DNA from: an uncultured Methylococcaceae bacterium
GTDB taxonomy: Bacteria; Pseudomonadota; Gammaproteobacteria; Methylococcales; Methylomonadaceae
Direction: 5' to 3'
Length of the DNA: 34,965 bases
Assembly (NCBI GenBank): GCA_903945375.1
Contig: CAJAVP010000089.1
Location: 1 to 34,965 of the forward strand
This document shows positions 15,976 through 24,708 of the stretch, one piece after another. The first letter of the stretch is position 1. Each line of letters begins with the position of its first letter. Under the pieces are notes generated by a model, which had not been told where the DNA came from, did not search any database, and worked only from the letters and a program-made list of their open reading frames with translations. Both the position numbers and the translations under genes were made by a program.

Positions 15976-17142
15976 TTATGCGGCGGTAGCGCGATAATAT
16001 TCAATCGCGGCGGCAACACCACTACCGGGTTTAATATCAATGCCACTATCGAGCATCGCCATTTCTACACCGGCAATCGCGCCCAGCATAGAGACATCGT
16101 TCATATCGCCAACATGACCAATACGGAACACTTTACCGGCGAGTTCAGATAGACCTGCGCCCAGTGAAATATTATATTTGCTGAAAGCTGTACTGATAAC
16201 CGTACGCGCATCTTTATCGGCAGGAACCACAATCGCGGAAACAGTATTGGATTCAAATCCAGGTTGAGCGCAAAGCGTAAGTCCCCATGCCGCAATGGCT
16301 TTGCGAGTGCCTTCTGCCAAGCGGTAATGACGGGCATAGACATTTTCCATACCTTCTTCCAATAGCAAGTCTATGGCTTTGCGTAAGCCATAAAGCAAAG
16401 GTAAATTAGGCGTATAAGGCGTATAGCCGGCTGCATTATTGGTTATTTGGTCTTTCAAATCTAAAAAGCAGCGAGGATAGGTGGAGGTTTCAACTGCGGC
16501 TAAGGCCTTTTGACTGAAAGCTAAAATTGCTCCGCCGGCGGGTAGCATAAAGCCTTTTTGTGAGCCACTGATGGCGGCATCGATGCCCCAGTCTTCCATA
16601 CGAAAATCGATGCTAGCAATTGAGCTAACACCATCAACAAATAGAAACGCCGGATGATTTGCCGTATCCATTGCTTTGCGTACACCAGCAATATCACTGG
16701 TGACACCGGTTGCCGTTTCATTGTGTGTGGCTAACACGGCTTTAATCGTGTGTTGGGTATCTTCTTTAAGACGCGCTTCCAGTTTATCCAAAGGAATGCC
16801 AGTACCCCACACTTCTTGATGAATTTCTACATCAAAGCCCAAGCGTTTAGCCATTTCCGCCCATAAATGGCTAAATTGACCAAAACGATAAATTAACACT
16901 TTATCGCCAGGATTGAGGCAGTTTGTCAGTGCAATTTCCCAGCCTGCGGTGCCTGTTGCGGGGAATACAAAGGCTTGTCCAGTTTCGGTACGAAAAACTT
17001 TTTTGAGGTCATTCAGTAACGGGGTCAGTAATTTTGGAAAAACGGGTGAACGATGGTCTTCCATAGGAATGTGCATGGCGTTCAGAATTTCGTTTGGGAC
17101 GTTGGTAGGGCCAGGGATATAGAGATGGTTACGACCTGCCAT
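15976..17142 (-). CDS. sgaA: Serine-glyoxylate aminotransferase
   Basis: A pyridoxal-phosphate enzyme that transfers the amino group from serine to glyoxylate, giving hydroxypyruvate and glycine, the central transamination of the serine cycle. The 388-residue class V aminotransferase begins HLYIPGPTNVP, has ATGTAGWEIALTNCLNPGD (62-80) at the cofactor phosphate region, the cofactor aspartate in FVDGVSSIAS (Asp170) and the Schiff-base lysine Lys196 in GSQKGFMLPAG. The start is well supported by AGAGG five bases before the ATG. It is the first gene of a minus-strand series with hpr, the small secreted protein and the transketolase, divergent from mcl across 287 bp. Confidence 0.95.
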   Translation of the reverse strand: MAGRNHLYIPGPTNVPNEILNAMHIPMEDHRSPVFPKLLTPLLNDLKKVFRTETGQAFVFPATGTAGWEIALTNCLNPGDKVLIYRFGQFSHLWAEMAKRLGFDVEIHQEVWGTGIPLDKLEARLKEDTQHTIKAVLATHNETATGVTSDIAGVRKAMDTANHPAFLFVDGVSSIASIDFRMEDWGIDAAISGSQKGFMLPAGGAILAFSQKALAAVETSTYPRCFLDLKDQITNNAAGYTPYTPNLPLLYGLRKAIDLLLEEGMENVYARHYRLAEGTRKAIAAWGLTLCAQPGFESNTVSAIVVPADKDARTVISTAFSKYNISLGAGLSELAGKVFRIGHVGDMNDVSMLGAIAGVEMAMLDSGIDIKPGSGVAAAIEYYRATAA

Positions 17143-17312
17143 GATTGCCTCTTTGCTAGATAGTTAATAGTAAATTTTAGGGATTAAGTGTGCTTGACTC
17201 GGTTTTAAATCTCTCATTTGTTAAAAGCTAAACACCGAAGTATTCAAACATAATTCAATCCTAAAGCAGCTTGGCTATGATAGCAATGCCAAACCGAAAA
17301 ATTCGCTAATAA

Positions 17313-17340
17313 TTGACTTTACTAAGTCTGAAAGTAGAAT
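17313..17340 (+). promoter_or_regulatory. Sigma70-like promoter for mcl-mtkA-mtkB
   Basis: TTGACT at 17313-17318 and TAGAAT at 17335-17340 with a 16-nt spacer match the sigma70 consensus well. Predicted transcription start is near 17347, giving a leader of about 83 nt before mcl. The rest of the 17143-17429 divergent region presumably also holds the sgaA promoter and any shared regulator site, but none stands out. Confidence 0.65.
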
Positions 17341-17356
17341 GACCCATTTATTTATT

Positions 17357-17398
17357 TCTGGCTCGTGCCAGAGTTATTTCAGAGCTACTGCTGAGTAG
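17357..17398 (+). promoter_or_regulatory. Two hairpins in the mcl leader
   Basis: TCTGGC at 17357-17362 pairs with GCCAGA at 17367-17372 around TCGT. CTACT at 17385-17389 pairs with AGTAG at 17394-17398 around GCTG. Both fall between the predicted transcription start and the ribosome binding site, so they would form in the leader RNA. They are short and may only stabilise the 5' end. Confidence 0.4.
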
Positions 17399-17429
17399 TA
17401 GACCATCCCTCAAGATTAGGATTATACCG

Positions 17430-18380
17430 ATGAGTCACACCTTATATACCGCTGCTGTGCAACGGGTACAACGCTGCGAGTTAGCCGTTCCTGGTTCAAG
17501 CCCTGAGCGTTTTGAAAAAGCCATGAAAAGCGGCGCGGACTTTATTTTTCTGGATTTAGAAGATGCCGTAGCACCTGATGATAAGTTGCAAGCCAGAAAA
17601 AACATTATTGAAGCGGTCAATGATTTGGACTGGAAGGGGCATGGCGTTACCGTATCGGTGCGTATCAATGGCCTGGATACCCAATACATGGTGCGTGATG
17701 TCGTGGACTTAGTCGAACAATGCGGTGCAAGATTAGATACGATTCTGATTCCCAAAGTTGGCGTGTATGCCGATGTTTACATGGTCGAGGCGATGTTGAA
17801 TCAGTTAGAAATGCAGCAGGGGCTGAAACATAAAATTGGCATCGAAGCCTTGATTGAAACGGCACTCGGCATGGCGAATGTGGAAGACATTGCGCGTCAA
17901 GGTGCTGCCGGTCGCCTGGAAGCCTTGCATTTTGGCGTTGCGGATTATGCCGCTAGTAACCGTGCGAGAACCACCAATATTGGTGGCTTAAATCCCGATT
18001 ATCCGGGCGATCAATGGCATTTTGCCATCAGCCGGATGACCGTCGCTTGTCGTGCGTATGGCTTGCGACCCATTGATGGGCCGTTTGGGGATTTTAATGA
18101 TCCTGAAGGCTATCGCATGGCGGCTAAACGTGCTGCCGCGTTAGGTTGTGAAGGCAAATGGGCGATTCATCCTAGCCAAGTGCCATTGGCGAATGAGGTT
18201 TTTACGCCACCTGCGGCTGAAATTGAAAAAGCACAACGTATTTTGGCGGCACTAAAAGAAGCGGCAGCGCAAGGTAAGGGGGCAGCCGCCTTAGATGGTC
18301 GTTTAATCGATGCGGCTTCTGAAAAAATGGCAAATAATGTCGTGCGAGCTGCTGAGGCAATAGCGGCAAAAACGCGATAA
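17430..18380 (+). CDS. mcl: Malyl-CoA lyase
   Basis: Splits malyl-CoA into acetyl-CoA and glyoxylate, the step of the serine cycle that regenerates the glyoxylate used by SgaA. A 316-residue HpcH/HpaI/CitE-type TIM barrel: [18 protein letters not shown] at 13-30, [13 protein letters not shown] around 40-52, the metal-site segment [33 protein letters not shown], and the lid-like C-terminal [17 protein letters not shown]. Length and motifs match Mcl/MclA rather than citrate lyase beta. AGGA eight bases before ATG 17430 is the ribosome binding site. It heads an operon with mtkA (28 bp) and mtkB (8 bp), which make its substrate. Confidence 0.93.
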   Translation: MSHTLYTAAVQRVQRCELAVPGSSPERFEKAMKSGADFIFLDLEDAVAPDDKLQARKNIIEAVNDLDWKGHGVTVSVRINGLDTQYMVRDVVDLVEQCGARLDTILIPKVGVYADVYMVEAMLNQLEMQQGLKHKIGIEALIETALGMANVEDIARQGAAGRLEALHFGVADYAASNRARTTNIGGLNPDYPGDQWHFAISRMTVACRAYGLRPIDGPFGDFNDPEGYRMAAKRAAALGCEGKWAIHPSQVPLANEVFTPPAAEIEKAQRILAALKEAAAQGKGAAALDGRLIDAASEKMANNVVRAAEAIAAKTR

Positions 18381-18408
18381 TTTACACTCAATAACAAAGG
18401 GAGATGCT

Positions 18409-19590
18409 GTGGATATTCATGAGTATCAAGCAAAAGAAATCTTAAGCAATTACGGCGTAAAAATCGCCGTAGGTGGCTTGGCGTATAGTCCTGAAGATGC
18501 CGTGCAACGCGCACGAGAAATCGGTGGGCGGATTTGGGCAGTTAAAGCACAAATTCATTCAGGCGGGCGTGGCAAAGCGGGCGGCATTATCATTTGCCGT
18601 AGTCATGATGAAGTGGAAGCTGCCGCCGAAGCTTTATTGGGCAAACGTTTGATTACCCATCAAACGGGAGCAGTGGGTAAGGTTTGTGGTCGATTATATG
18701 TCGAAGCCGGTACTGAAATAACGAAGGAAATGTATTTTTGCCTTTTAGTTGATCGCAGTGCTGAACGTATTGTGATGATTGGCTCCGCGCAAGGCGGCAT
18801 GGAAATCGAAGAGCTGGCAGTGACCCAGCCGGATGCCATTAAAAAAATCTATATCGATCCAGCGGTCGGATTACAAGACTATCAAGCCAGAGAAATGGCG
18901 TTTGCCTTGCAAATGGACGCTGACAATATGAGTCATGCGGTCAAAACCATCAAAGGCTGTTATCGTGCTTTGCGTGATTTAGATGCCAATATGTTGGAAA
19001 TCAATCCCTTAGTCACAACACATAGCGGTAAACTGTTGGCCTTAGATGCCAAAATGACATTTGATGAAAATGCGTTGTTTAGGCAATTAAAAATTTCTGA
19101 ATTACGTGACAAAACTCAAGAAGACCCGCGCGAGACAGCGGCGGCGGATCGCGGTTTAAGCTACGTCGGTTTAGATGGCGACATTGGTTGTATGATCAAT
19201 GGCGCCGGTTTGGCAATGGCAACGATGGATATGATTAAATTGGCTGGTGGTGAGCCGGCTAACTTTCTCGATGTCGGCGGTGGCGCGTCAGCTGAGCGGA
19301 CTGAAAAAGCGTTCCGCTTAGTGTTGGCAGATAAAAATGTCAAAGCCATGCTGGTCAATATTTTTGCGGGAATCAACCGTTGCGATTGGATTGCTGAAGG
19401 GGTTGTCCATGCGGTTCGCAAGCTTGATATGAAAGTACCGCTAATCGTTCGCTTGTCAGGAACAAATGTTGAAGAAGGGCAGCGCATTATTGCGGAAAGT
19501 GGACTCCCCATCATTACAGCAGAGACGTTAGCAGAAGCGGCTGAAAAAGCAGTGCAGGCGCGTAATGATGTTGTTGCAAGCGAGGCTTAA
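18409..19590 (+). CDS. mtkA: Malate-CoA ligase (malate thiokinase) beta subunit
   Basis: ATP-grasp subunit of malate thiokinase, which with MtkB converts malate, CoA and ATP to malyl-CoA, ADP and phosphate. The 393-residue chain is homologous to succinyl-CoA synthetase beta: [17 protein letters not shown] start, [20 protein letters not shown]-grasp loop, LEINPLVTT metal-site segment, [16 protein letters not shown] and [16 protein letters not shown]. The start is the GTG at 18409, well supported by AAGGGAG before it. Location between mcl and mtkB distinguishes it from sucC. Expressed with mcl from the promoter at 17313-17340. Confidence 0.93.
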   Translation: MDIHEYQAKEILSNYGVKIAVGGLAYSPEDAVQRAREIGGRIWAVKAQIHSGGRGKAGGIIICRSHDEVEAAAEALLGKRLITHQTGAVGKVCGRLYVEAGTEITKEMYFCLLVDRSAERIVMIGSAQGGMEIEELAVTQPDAIKKIYIDPAVGLQDYQAREMAFALQMDADNMSHAVKTIKGCYRALRDLDANMLEINPLVTTHSGKLLALDAKMTFDENALFRQLKISELRDKTQEDPRETAAADRGLSYVGLDGDIGCMINGAGLAMATMDMIKLAGGEPANFLDVGGGASAERTEKAFRLVLADKNVKAMLVNIFAGINRCDWIAEGVVHAVRKLDMKVPLIVRLSGTNVEEGQRIIAESGLPIITAETLAEAAEKAVQARNDVVASEA

Positions 19591-19598
19591 GGAATTAT

Positions 19599-20486
19599 AT
19601 GGCTATTTTAATTAATGAAACGACTCGAATCATCGTACAGGGCTTCACTGGAAAAATTGGTTCTTTTCATGCACAAGACATGATCCATTATGGCTCAAAG
19701 ATTGTCGGTGGTGTGACACCCGGTAAAGGTGGGCAAACTCATTTAGGATTGCCGGTATTCAATATGGTCAAAGAAGCCGTGCAACACGCCGGTGCTGAGG
19801 CCAGTATTATTTTTGTACCACCTGCTTTTGCGGCGGATTCCATCATGGAAGCCGCCGATGCGGGGATTAAGTACTGCGTCGCGATTACGGACGGTATTCC
19901 TACGCAAGATATGATGCGTGTCAAAAACTTTTTGCGGCGTTTCCCCAAAGAAGAACGCATGATTTTAACCGGCCCCAATTGTGCCGGTACAATTAGCCCA
20001 GGACGTGCCATGCTAGGCATTATGCCCGGGCATATTTATCAGCAAGGTCATGTTGGTATTGTTGGGCGTTCTGGAACTTTAGGCTATGAAGCGGCGGATC
20101 AAATGAAACGCCTAGGCATCGGTATATCTAGCTCAGTCGGGATTGGTGGCGACCCTATCAATGGTAGCTCGCACCGTGATGTACTGGCGTTGTTTGAGCA
20201 AGATGACGAAACCAAAGTGGTGTTAATGATTGGTGAGATTGGCGGCCCGCAAGAAGTTGAAGCGGGGCTGTTTGCCAAAGAACATATGAATAAGCCGGTG
20301 GTCGCGTATATTGCAGGATTAACAGCGCCTGAAGGTCGGCGCATGGGTCACGCCGGCGCGATTATTTCCGAAGCGGGTGAGAGTGCGGCGGAAAAGGTGG
20401 CGATGTTAAAAGACTATGGCGTGACAATTTGTCCAACCCCTGCGTCAATGGGGGCGACGGTCGCTGAGGTTTTGGCAAAAATTTGA
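19599..20486 (+). CDS. mtkB: Malate-CoA ligase (malate thiokinase) alpha subunit
   Basis: CoA-binding, phosphohistidine-bearing subunit of malate thiokinase. The 295-residue chain matches succinyl-CoA synthetase alpha: the IIVQGFTGKIGSFHAQDMI nucleotide fold (11-29), GGVTPGKGGQTHLGLPVF, LTGPNCAGTISPG, and the phosphorylated histidine His251 in GRRMGHAGAII. The GGDPINGSSHRDVL substrate segment differs from ordinary SucD, in keeping with malate as substrate. AAGGA precedes the ATG, 8 bp after mtkA. No clear terminator follows; a dispersed repeat begins 21 bp after the stop. Confidence 0.93.
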   Translation: MAILINETTRIIVQGFTGKIGSFHAQDMIHYGSKIVGGVTPGKGGQTHLGLPVFNMVKEAVQHAGAEASIIFVPPAFAADSIMEAADAGIKYCVAITDGIPTQDMMRVKNFLRRFPKEERMILTGPNCAGTISPGRAMLGIMPGHIYQQGHVGIVGRSGTLGYEAADQMKRLGIGISSSVGIGGDPINGSSHRDVLALFEQDDETKVVLMIGEIGGPQEVEAGLFAKEHMNKPVVAYIAGLTAPEGRRMGHAGAIISEAGESAAEKVAMLKDYGVTICPTPASMGATVAEVLAKI

Positions 20487-20507
20487 TTGAGTCCCTCTGA
20501 CTATCCA

Positions 20508-20580
20508 TTTGCTGAGCGGAGTCGAGGCCATCGATTTTGGCGATATTCGCTTCGACTACTTCGACATCGTTCAGCACAAG
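20508..20580. repeat. Dispersed GAGCGGAGTCGA-type inverted repeat
   Basis: TGCTGAGCGGAGTCGA at 20510-20525 pairs with TCGACATCGTTCAGCA at 20561-20576 (13 of 16 positions Watson-Crick, two of the others G-U). A second TTCGACTACT unit lies at 20551-20560. The CTGAGCGNAGTCGA / TCGACNNCGCTCAG pattern is widespread in proteobacterial intergenic regions. It lies in the 257-bp gap between mtkB and the GGDEF-EAL gene and may act as the operon's 3' structure. Confidence 0.6.
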
Positions 20581-20743
20581 TCAGCTTAGCCAATGGTAGT
20601 TTATGCAGATGGCTAAAAACGACATCCTGATTCTTAAAGGTAACGCAAACAATCTATGCGGATTATGTTCAAAAATCGTCTTTTTGACGGGCTTTCTGTG
20701 TCAACGAGTCGTCAATATCCCTTAAACAGTGCGTTGCAACGCT

Positions 20744-23644
20744 ATGTTTAAAGGCTTTCGTCTTGTTTGTATTCTGTTCTACTTGTTATTGACCAGCGTA
20801 CCGGTCTCGTCCAACCCTCTAATTTTAGAAAACACTAACGGCAACCCTTCATTGACAGGGCATTTGTCTTGGTTTGTGGGCAGTTCGCAATTAGGTCTTG
20901 AAGAGATTGTCAAACACTATCAAGCCGGTCATTTTTTGACTAGCTCTAATAACGAGATTGCGGCTGGTTTTCATCCTGAGGATACCGTTTGGGTGCATTT
21001 TTCTGTGACTCGACAAGCCGGAACGACCAAAGATTGGTGGTTGACTACCCCTATTGATGCCTATGATTTCATAGATGCTTATCTTGAAAAAGCGGGTGGA
21101 TTGTATACCGTTTATCAAGGTGGTCGCGTCATGCCCTTTGCAAAACGCCAGATTTTTTGGCGAGGTCAAGCGTTTCATTTAAATCTTGAAAGAACCGGAG
21201 AAACGCAGATTTATCTGCGAGTTAAGTCATGGTCAACGATCAGCCTTCCACTTCAGCTTTGGCAGGAACAGGATTTTGAGCATTTTAGGATTTTAGATGA
21301 ATTAGGCTTTGGTGTGTTTTTTGGCATCATGAGCATCGTATTGTTCCTCAGCACCTACCGAGCCGTTGTTCATGGTTTCAAAGTCGATGCCTATTATGCG
21401 GTGTATATTTTCTGTTTTGTACTTAGCAACATGATTTTGCTTGGTTTTTTTCAGCAGATGGGGTTATCGGATGATTTTTCATTGCGATATTTCTTGCTTT
21501 GTTTTGCAGGCGCTTTTTTAGCTGTTGCGTTGTTATGGTGTTTGGTTTGGTTTATTACCTGGCCGGTGTCAATTGTCAAACTACTGATTAACATCGTTCG
21601 ATTTATCTCGGTGCTTTATGTGCTGATTATTACCGGTGTTTGGATATTCATGCCCTCAATATTAGCGCTCTGGGTATCATTAGGTATGTTAGTGCTTCTA
21701 GTTATTGAGTTTTTGATGCTTGTTTGGGCAACGTGGAATGATTTTGCGAATGCGAGGATTTTTGCACTGGCTTATCTTCCCTTTGTAGTTAGTGCGATGT
21801 TGTTGTTTTTTGTGATGCTGGGTTTTTGGCAGGTGCAAGATACGTGGTTGTTGCGAAAAATTATTTTTATCTCAGCGATTTTTCATGCGGTATCAATGAC
21901 TGTTGTGATTCTTTACCGAGAAGGTTTGCAGCGTAAACAAAATGAAAAAAATTTACACATCGCCGCGACGACCTTTGAAACACCACATGAAGCTATTGTT
22001 ATCACCGACACCGAAGGCAAGATCGTCCAGGTCAATCACTTTTTTGAGCACGTGACGGGTTATGAGCAAAGTGAAGTACTGGGCGAGTCGATTACAATTT
22101 TTGATGCTCAACAACAGCCCCCAGACTTTTATCAGCACATTACGCGCACTTTGAGCACTCGGGGAGCCTGGAGTGGGGATTGTGAGGTAAAGTGCAAAAA
22201 TGGCGGCTATTATCTTATTCAGATCAATATTACGGCGATTAAAGATGCTAGCGATAGCATTTTGCATTTCGTAGCCGCATTTAAAGATATCTCTGAGCTT
22301 AAAAAAATCGAAGCGTTGTTACAGAATCTAGCGTTTTATGATTCCCTGACACAGCTGCCTAATCGACAATTATTGACGCCCCGCATTGCGCTTGCTTTAT
22401 CGAATGCAACGCAAAACCAACAATTTGGGGCGTTATTATTTCTAAATATCGATAATTTCAAGTTGCTCAACGATACGCAGGGCTCTTATGCTGGAGATCA
22501 GCTTTTAGTGCAAATCAGCTTGCGTTTACAAGCCTGTTTAACCAGCACCGAGACATTGGCTCGCATAGGTGGTGATGAATTTGTTCTGTTGGTCGAAAAT
22601 CTGGGTTCAGCTGTGTCAGCAGCTACGCACTCTGCTTCGGTGTTGGCAGAAACCATCCGCGTTGCTATCAGTCAACCGTATTCCGGTGAGCATCAAGAAC
22701 AGCATCTCTATGCCAGCATTGGCGTCGTATTGTTTTGCGATGATTACGAGCTGGGTGAGGACTTACTAAAATATGCAGGTATCGCTATGTCTGCGGCAAA
22801 AAATGCCGGTGGTAATCAGGTGCATTTTTTCAAATCTAGTTTGTTGCAACACGCTAGGCTACGTGCAGAGTTGGAAGAAAATTTGCATCATGCATTAGTC
22901 AAAAAACAGTTGCAGTTGTTCTATCAAGTCCAAGTGGATCAGCATCGCCGCCCTTGGGGGGCAGAGGCTCTGCTGCGCTGGCGAATGAGTAATGGCGAGT
23001 GGTGTTCACCCGCAGAGTTTATACCCATCGCCGAACAATCAGATTTAATCTTAAAGCTCGGCGCGTGGGTTTTAGAGGCGGCCTGCCAGCAATTAGCACA
23101 ATGGAGTCAATACGAACACACCCGCGATTTAGTGTTGGCCGTCAATATCAGCGCAAAACAATTTAAGCAAGACGATTTTATGGCGCAAGTAAAGGCGGTG
23201 ATTCAGCAGTATGGCATTGCGCCTTACCGGTTAAAATTTGAGTTGACGGAGAGTCTGGCATTAGAAAACCTCGACGAGGTGATTACTAAAATGCTTGAAG
23301 TTAAACAGGCACTAGGCATAAAACTGTCGCTGGATGATTTTGGTACAGGGTTCTCGAGTCTGTCCTATTTGAAACGGTTGCCTGTCGATCAGATTAAAAT
23401 AGATCAAAGCTTTGTCCGAAATATAACAACCGATGCTAGTGATGCCGTTATGGTCAAAAGCATCATCGACATGGCACACAACTTTGGTTGCGAAGTCATT
23501 GCTGAGGGCGTGGAGACCGAAGATCAGTTGAACTTTTTACAGCAACATGGCTGCATTCTGTATCAGGGCTATTTGTTCAGCAAGCCATTGCCTATTGAAG
23601 CGTTTGAGCAGCTGATTCAGATAGGTAAGGAGAAAAATAAATAA
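20744..23644 (+). CDS. Membrane GGDEF-EAL protein with 7TMR-DISM sensor and PAS domain
   Basis: A large c-di-GMP turnover protein (966 residues from ATG 20744; the frame is open from a GTG at 20729, but the ATG gives a clean signal peptide ending near PVSSNP). Then come a periplasmic DISM-type domain of about 150 residues, a block of seven or so hydrophobic helices (about residues 190-390, 7TMR-DISM), a PAS domain starting near TFETPHEAIVITDTEG, a GGDEF domain with intact GGDEF at 609-613, and an EAL domain with EALLRW at 741-746, ESLALENLDEV, LDDFGTGFSS and KIDQSFV. The inhibitory RxxD site before GGDEF is absent. Both domains may be active. DISM domains often sense carbohydrates or other ligands; the ligand is unknown. 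Confidence 0.92.
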   Translation: MFKGFRLVCILFYLLLTSVPVSSNPLILENTNGNPSLTGHLSWFVGSSQLGLEEIVKHYQAGHFLTSSNNEIAAGFHPEDTVWVHFSVTRQAGTTKDWWLTTPIDAYDFIDAYLEKAGGLYTVYQGGRVMPFAKRQIFWRGQAFHLNLERTGETQIYLRVKSWSTISLPLQLWQEQDFEHFRILDELGFGVFFGIMSIVLFLSTYRAVVHGFKVDAYYAVYIFCFVLSNMILLGFFQQMGLSDDFSLRYFLLCFAGAFLAVALLWCLVWFITWPVSIVKLLINIVRFISVLYVLIITGVWIFMPSILALWVSLGMLVLLVIEFLMLVWATWNDFANARIFALAYLPFVVSAMLLFFVMLGFWQVQDTWLLRKIIFISAIFHAVSMTVVILYREGLQRKQNEKNLHIAATTFETPHEAIVITDTEGKIVQVNHFFEHVTGYEQSEVLGESITIFDAQQQPPDFYQHITRTLSTRGAWSGDCEVKCKNGGYYLIQINITAIKDASDSILHFVAAFKDISELKKIEALLQNLAFYDSLTQLPNRQLLTPRIALALSNATQNQQFGALLFLNIDNFKLLNDTQGSYAGDQLLVQISLRLQACLTSTETLARIGGDEFVLLVENLGSAVSAATHSASVLAETIRVAISQPYSGEHQEQHLYASIGVVLFCDDYELGEDLLKYAGIAMSAAKNAGGNQVHFFKSSLLQHARLRAELEENLHHALVKKQLQLFYQVQVDQHRRPWGAEALLRWRMSNGEWCSPAEFIPIAEQSDLILKLGAWVLEAACQQLAQWSQYEHTRDLVLAVNISAKQFKQDDFMAQVKAVIQQYGIAPYRLKFELTESLALENLDEVITKMLEVKQALGIKLSLDDFGTGFSSLSYLKRLPVDQIKIDQSFVRNITTDASDAVMVKSIIDMAHNFGCEVIAEGVETEDQLNFLQQHGCILYQGYLFSKPLPIEAFEQLIQIGKEKNK

Positions 23645-23651
23645 ACGGCTT

Positions 23652-23682
23652 GCCTTAGCTGTTGAAATAAAACAGCTAAGGC
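23652..23682. terminator. Hairpin between convergent GGDEF-EAL and sppA genes
   Basis: A perfect 12-bp stem, GCCTTAGCTGTT at 23652-23663 and AACAGCTAAGGC at 23671-23682, with a 7-nt loop, lies in the 85-bp gap between convergent genes. Position suggests a shared 3' end, but there is no T-tract on either side. Confidence 0.55.
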
Positions 23683-23729
23683 TAAGGAACACCAACAAAT
23701 ATTACTGATGCAATCTGAAAACGCTGTAC

Positions 23730-24695
23730 TTAGCGCAACGCTGGATTTTGCATCATCGTTGTCAAGGTTTTACCCAATGCGGCACCTAATTTCCCTGCTA
23801 TTTTGTCGATAAAACGTTTTTGTTGGGTGAAATCGACGTGCTTTTCTGCGCCAATCAATTCTTTAGCAACATAGTCTTCATTGCCTACCGCATCAGCAAT
23901 ACCAATTTTGATACCTGATTCGCCAGTCCAGACTAGGCCGGAAAACATATCAGGTGTTTCTTTAAGGCGCTCGCCGCGACCATTTTTTACCGCATTGATA
24001 AATTGTTGATGTACTTCGCCCAATAGGCTTTGCATATACTGCGTTTCATCGGATTTAGGTGGCGAAAAAGGGTCGAGCATGGCTTTATGTGAGCCGGCTG
24101 TCATTAATCTGCGTTCTATGCCGACTTTTTGCATTACATCGACAAAACCAAAGCCATCCATTAAGACGCCAATTGAGCCGATTAAGCTGGAAGGGTTGAC
24201 GAAAATTTTATCTGTGGCCGACGCGATAAAATAACAACCTGAAGCGCAAATATCGCTCACCACCGCATAAATCGGTAGAGTAGGGTGTTCTTTTTTTATT
24301 TTTCTTATTTCTTCGTAGATATAAGACGATTGTACGGGGCTGCCGCCTGGGGAATTGGCATGGAGAATAATGCCTTTGGTGTTTTCGTCTTTAACCGCCT
24401 CTCGCAAACTATCGATAATGTCGGCGGCGTTGGCATCTTTGTCTTCCGCAATAGGGCCTACGATATCGATAATGGCGGTGTGTTGATGACCCGTAGCGCC
24501 CATTTCCGTCTTTATTTTGGGGTAAACAGCCAGCCCCAGTAAGGCAATTAGGTAAGCGAACATGAGTGACTTAAAAAAAATCCCCCACCGTCGTGCGTGG
24601 CGTTGTTCTTTGATGGCGGCAAAGGCCAGTTGTTCGATGACAGCTCGTTCCCAGCCTGAGTCAGACTCATGGGGGGTAGTGTTTGGGTGTTCCAT
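23730..24695 (-). CDS. sppA: Signal peptide peptidase SppA, S49 family (short form)
   Basis: An inner-membrane serine protease that degrades leftover signal peptides. The 321-residue short form has one membrane segment (about 39-58, IFFKSLMFAYLIALLGLAVY) and a periplasmic S49 domain. The Ser-Lys dyad is Ser152 in ICASGCYFIAS and Lys204 in TAGSHKAMLDPF; HANSPGGSP (112-120) is the family's substrate-groove segment. It is the last gene of rluC-gph-sppA, a frequent gammaproteobacterial order, 13 bp after the phosphatase. Confidence 0.92.
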   Translation of the reverse strand: MEHPNTTPHESDSGWERAVIEQLAFAAIKEQRHARRWGIFFKSLMFAYLIALLGLAVYPKIKTEMGATGHQHTAIIDIVGPIAEDKDANAADIIDSLREAVKDENTKGIILHANSPGGSPVQSSYIYEEIRKIKKEHPTLPIYAVVSDICASGCYFIASATDKIFVNPSSLIGSIGVLMDGFGFVDVMQKVGIERRLMTAGSHKAMLDPFSPPKSDETQYMQSLLGEVHQQFINAVKNGRGERLKETPDMFSGLVWTGESGIKIGIADAVGNEDYVAKELIGAEKHVDFTQQKRFIDKIAGKLGAALGKTLTTMMQNPALR

Positions 24696-24708
24696 AAGAC
24701 TCCTCGGG

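Noticed and set aside
18409-20486. mtkA-mtkB as succinyl-CoA synthetase (sucCD)
   Set aside because: Directly downstream of malyl-CoA lyase and opposite sgaA-hpr, and without 2-oxoglutarate dehydrogenase genes, malate-CoA ligase is much more likely.
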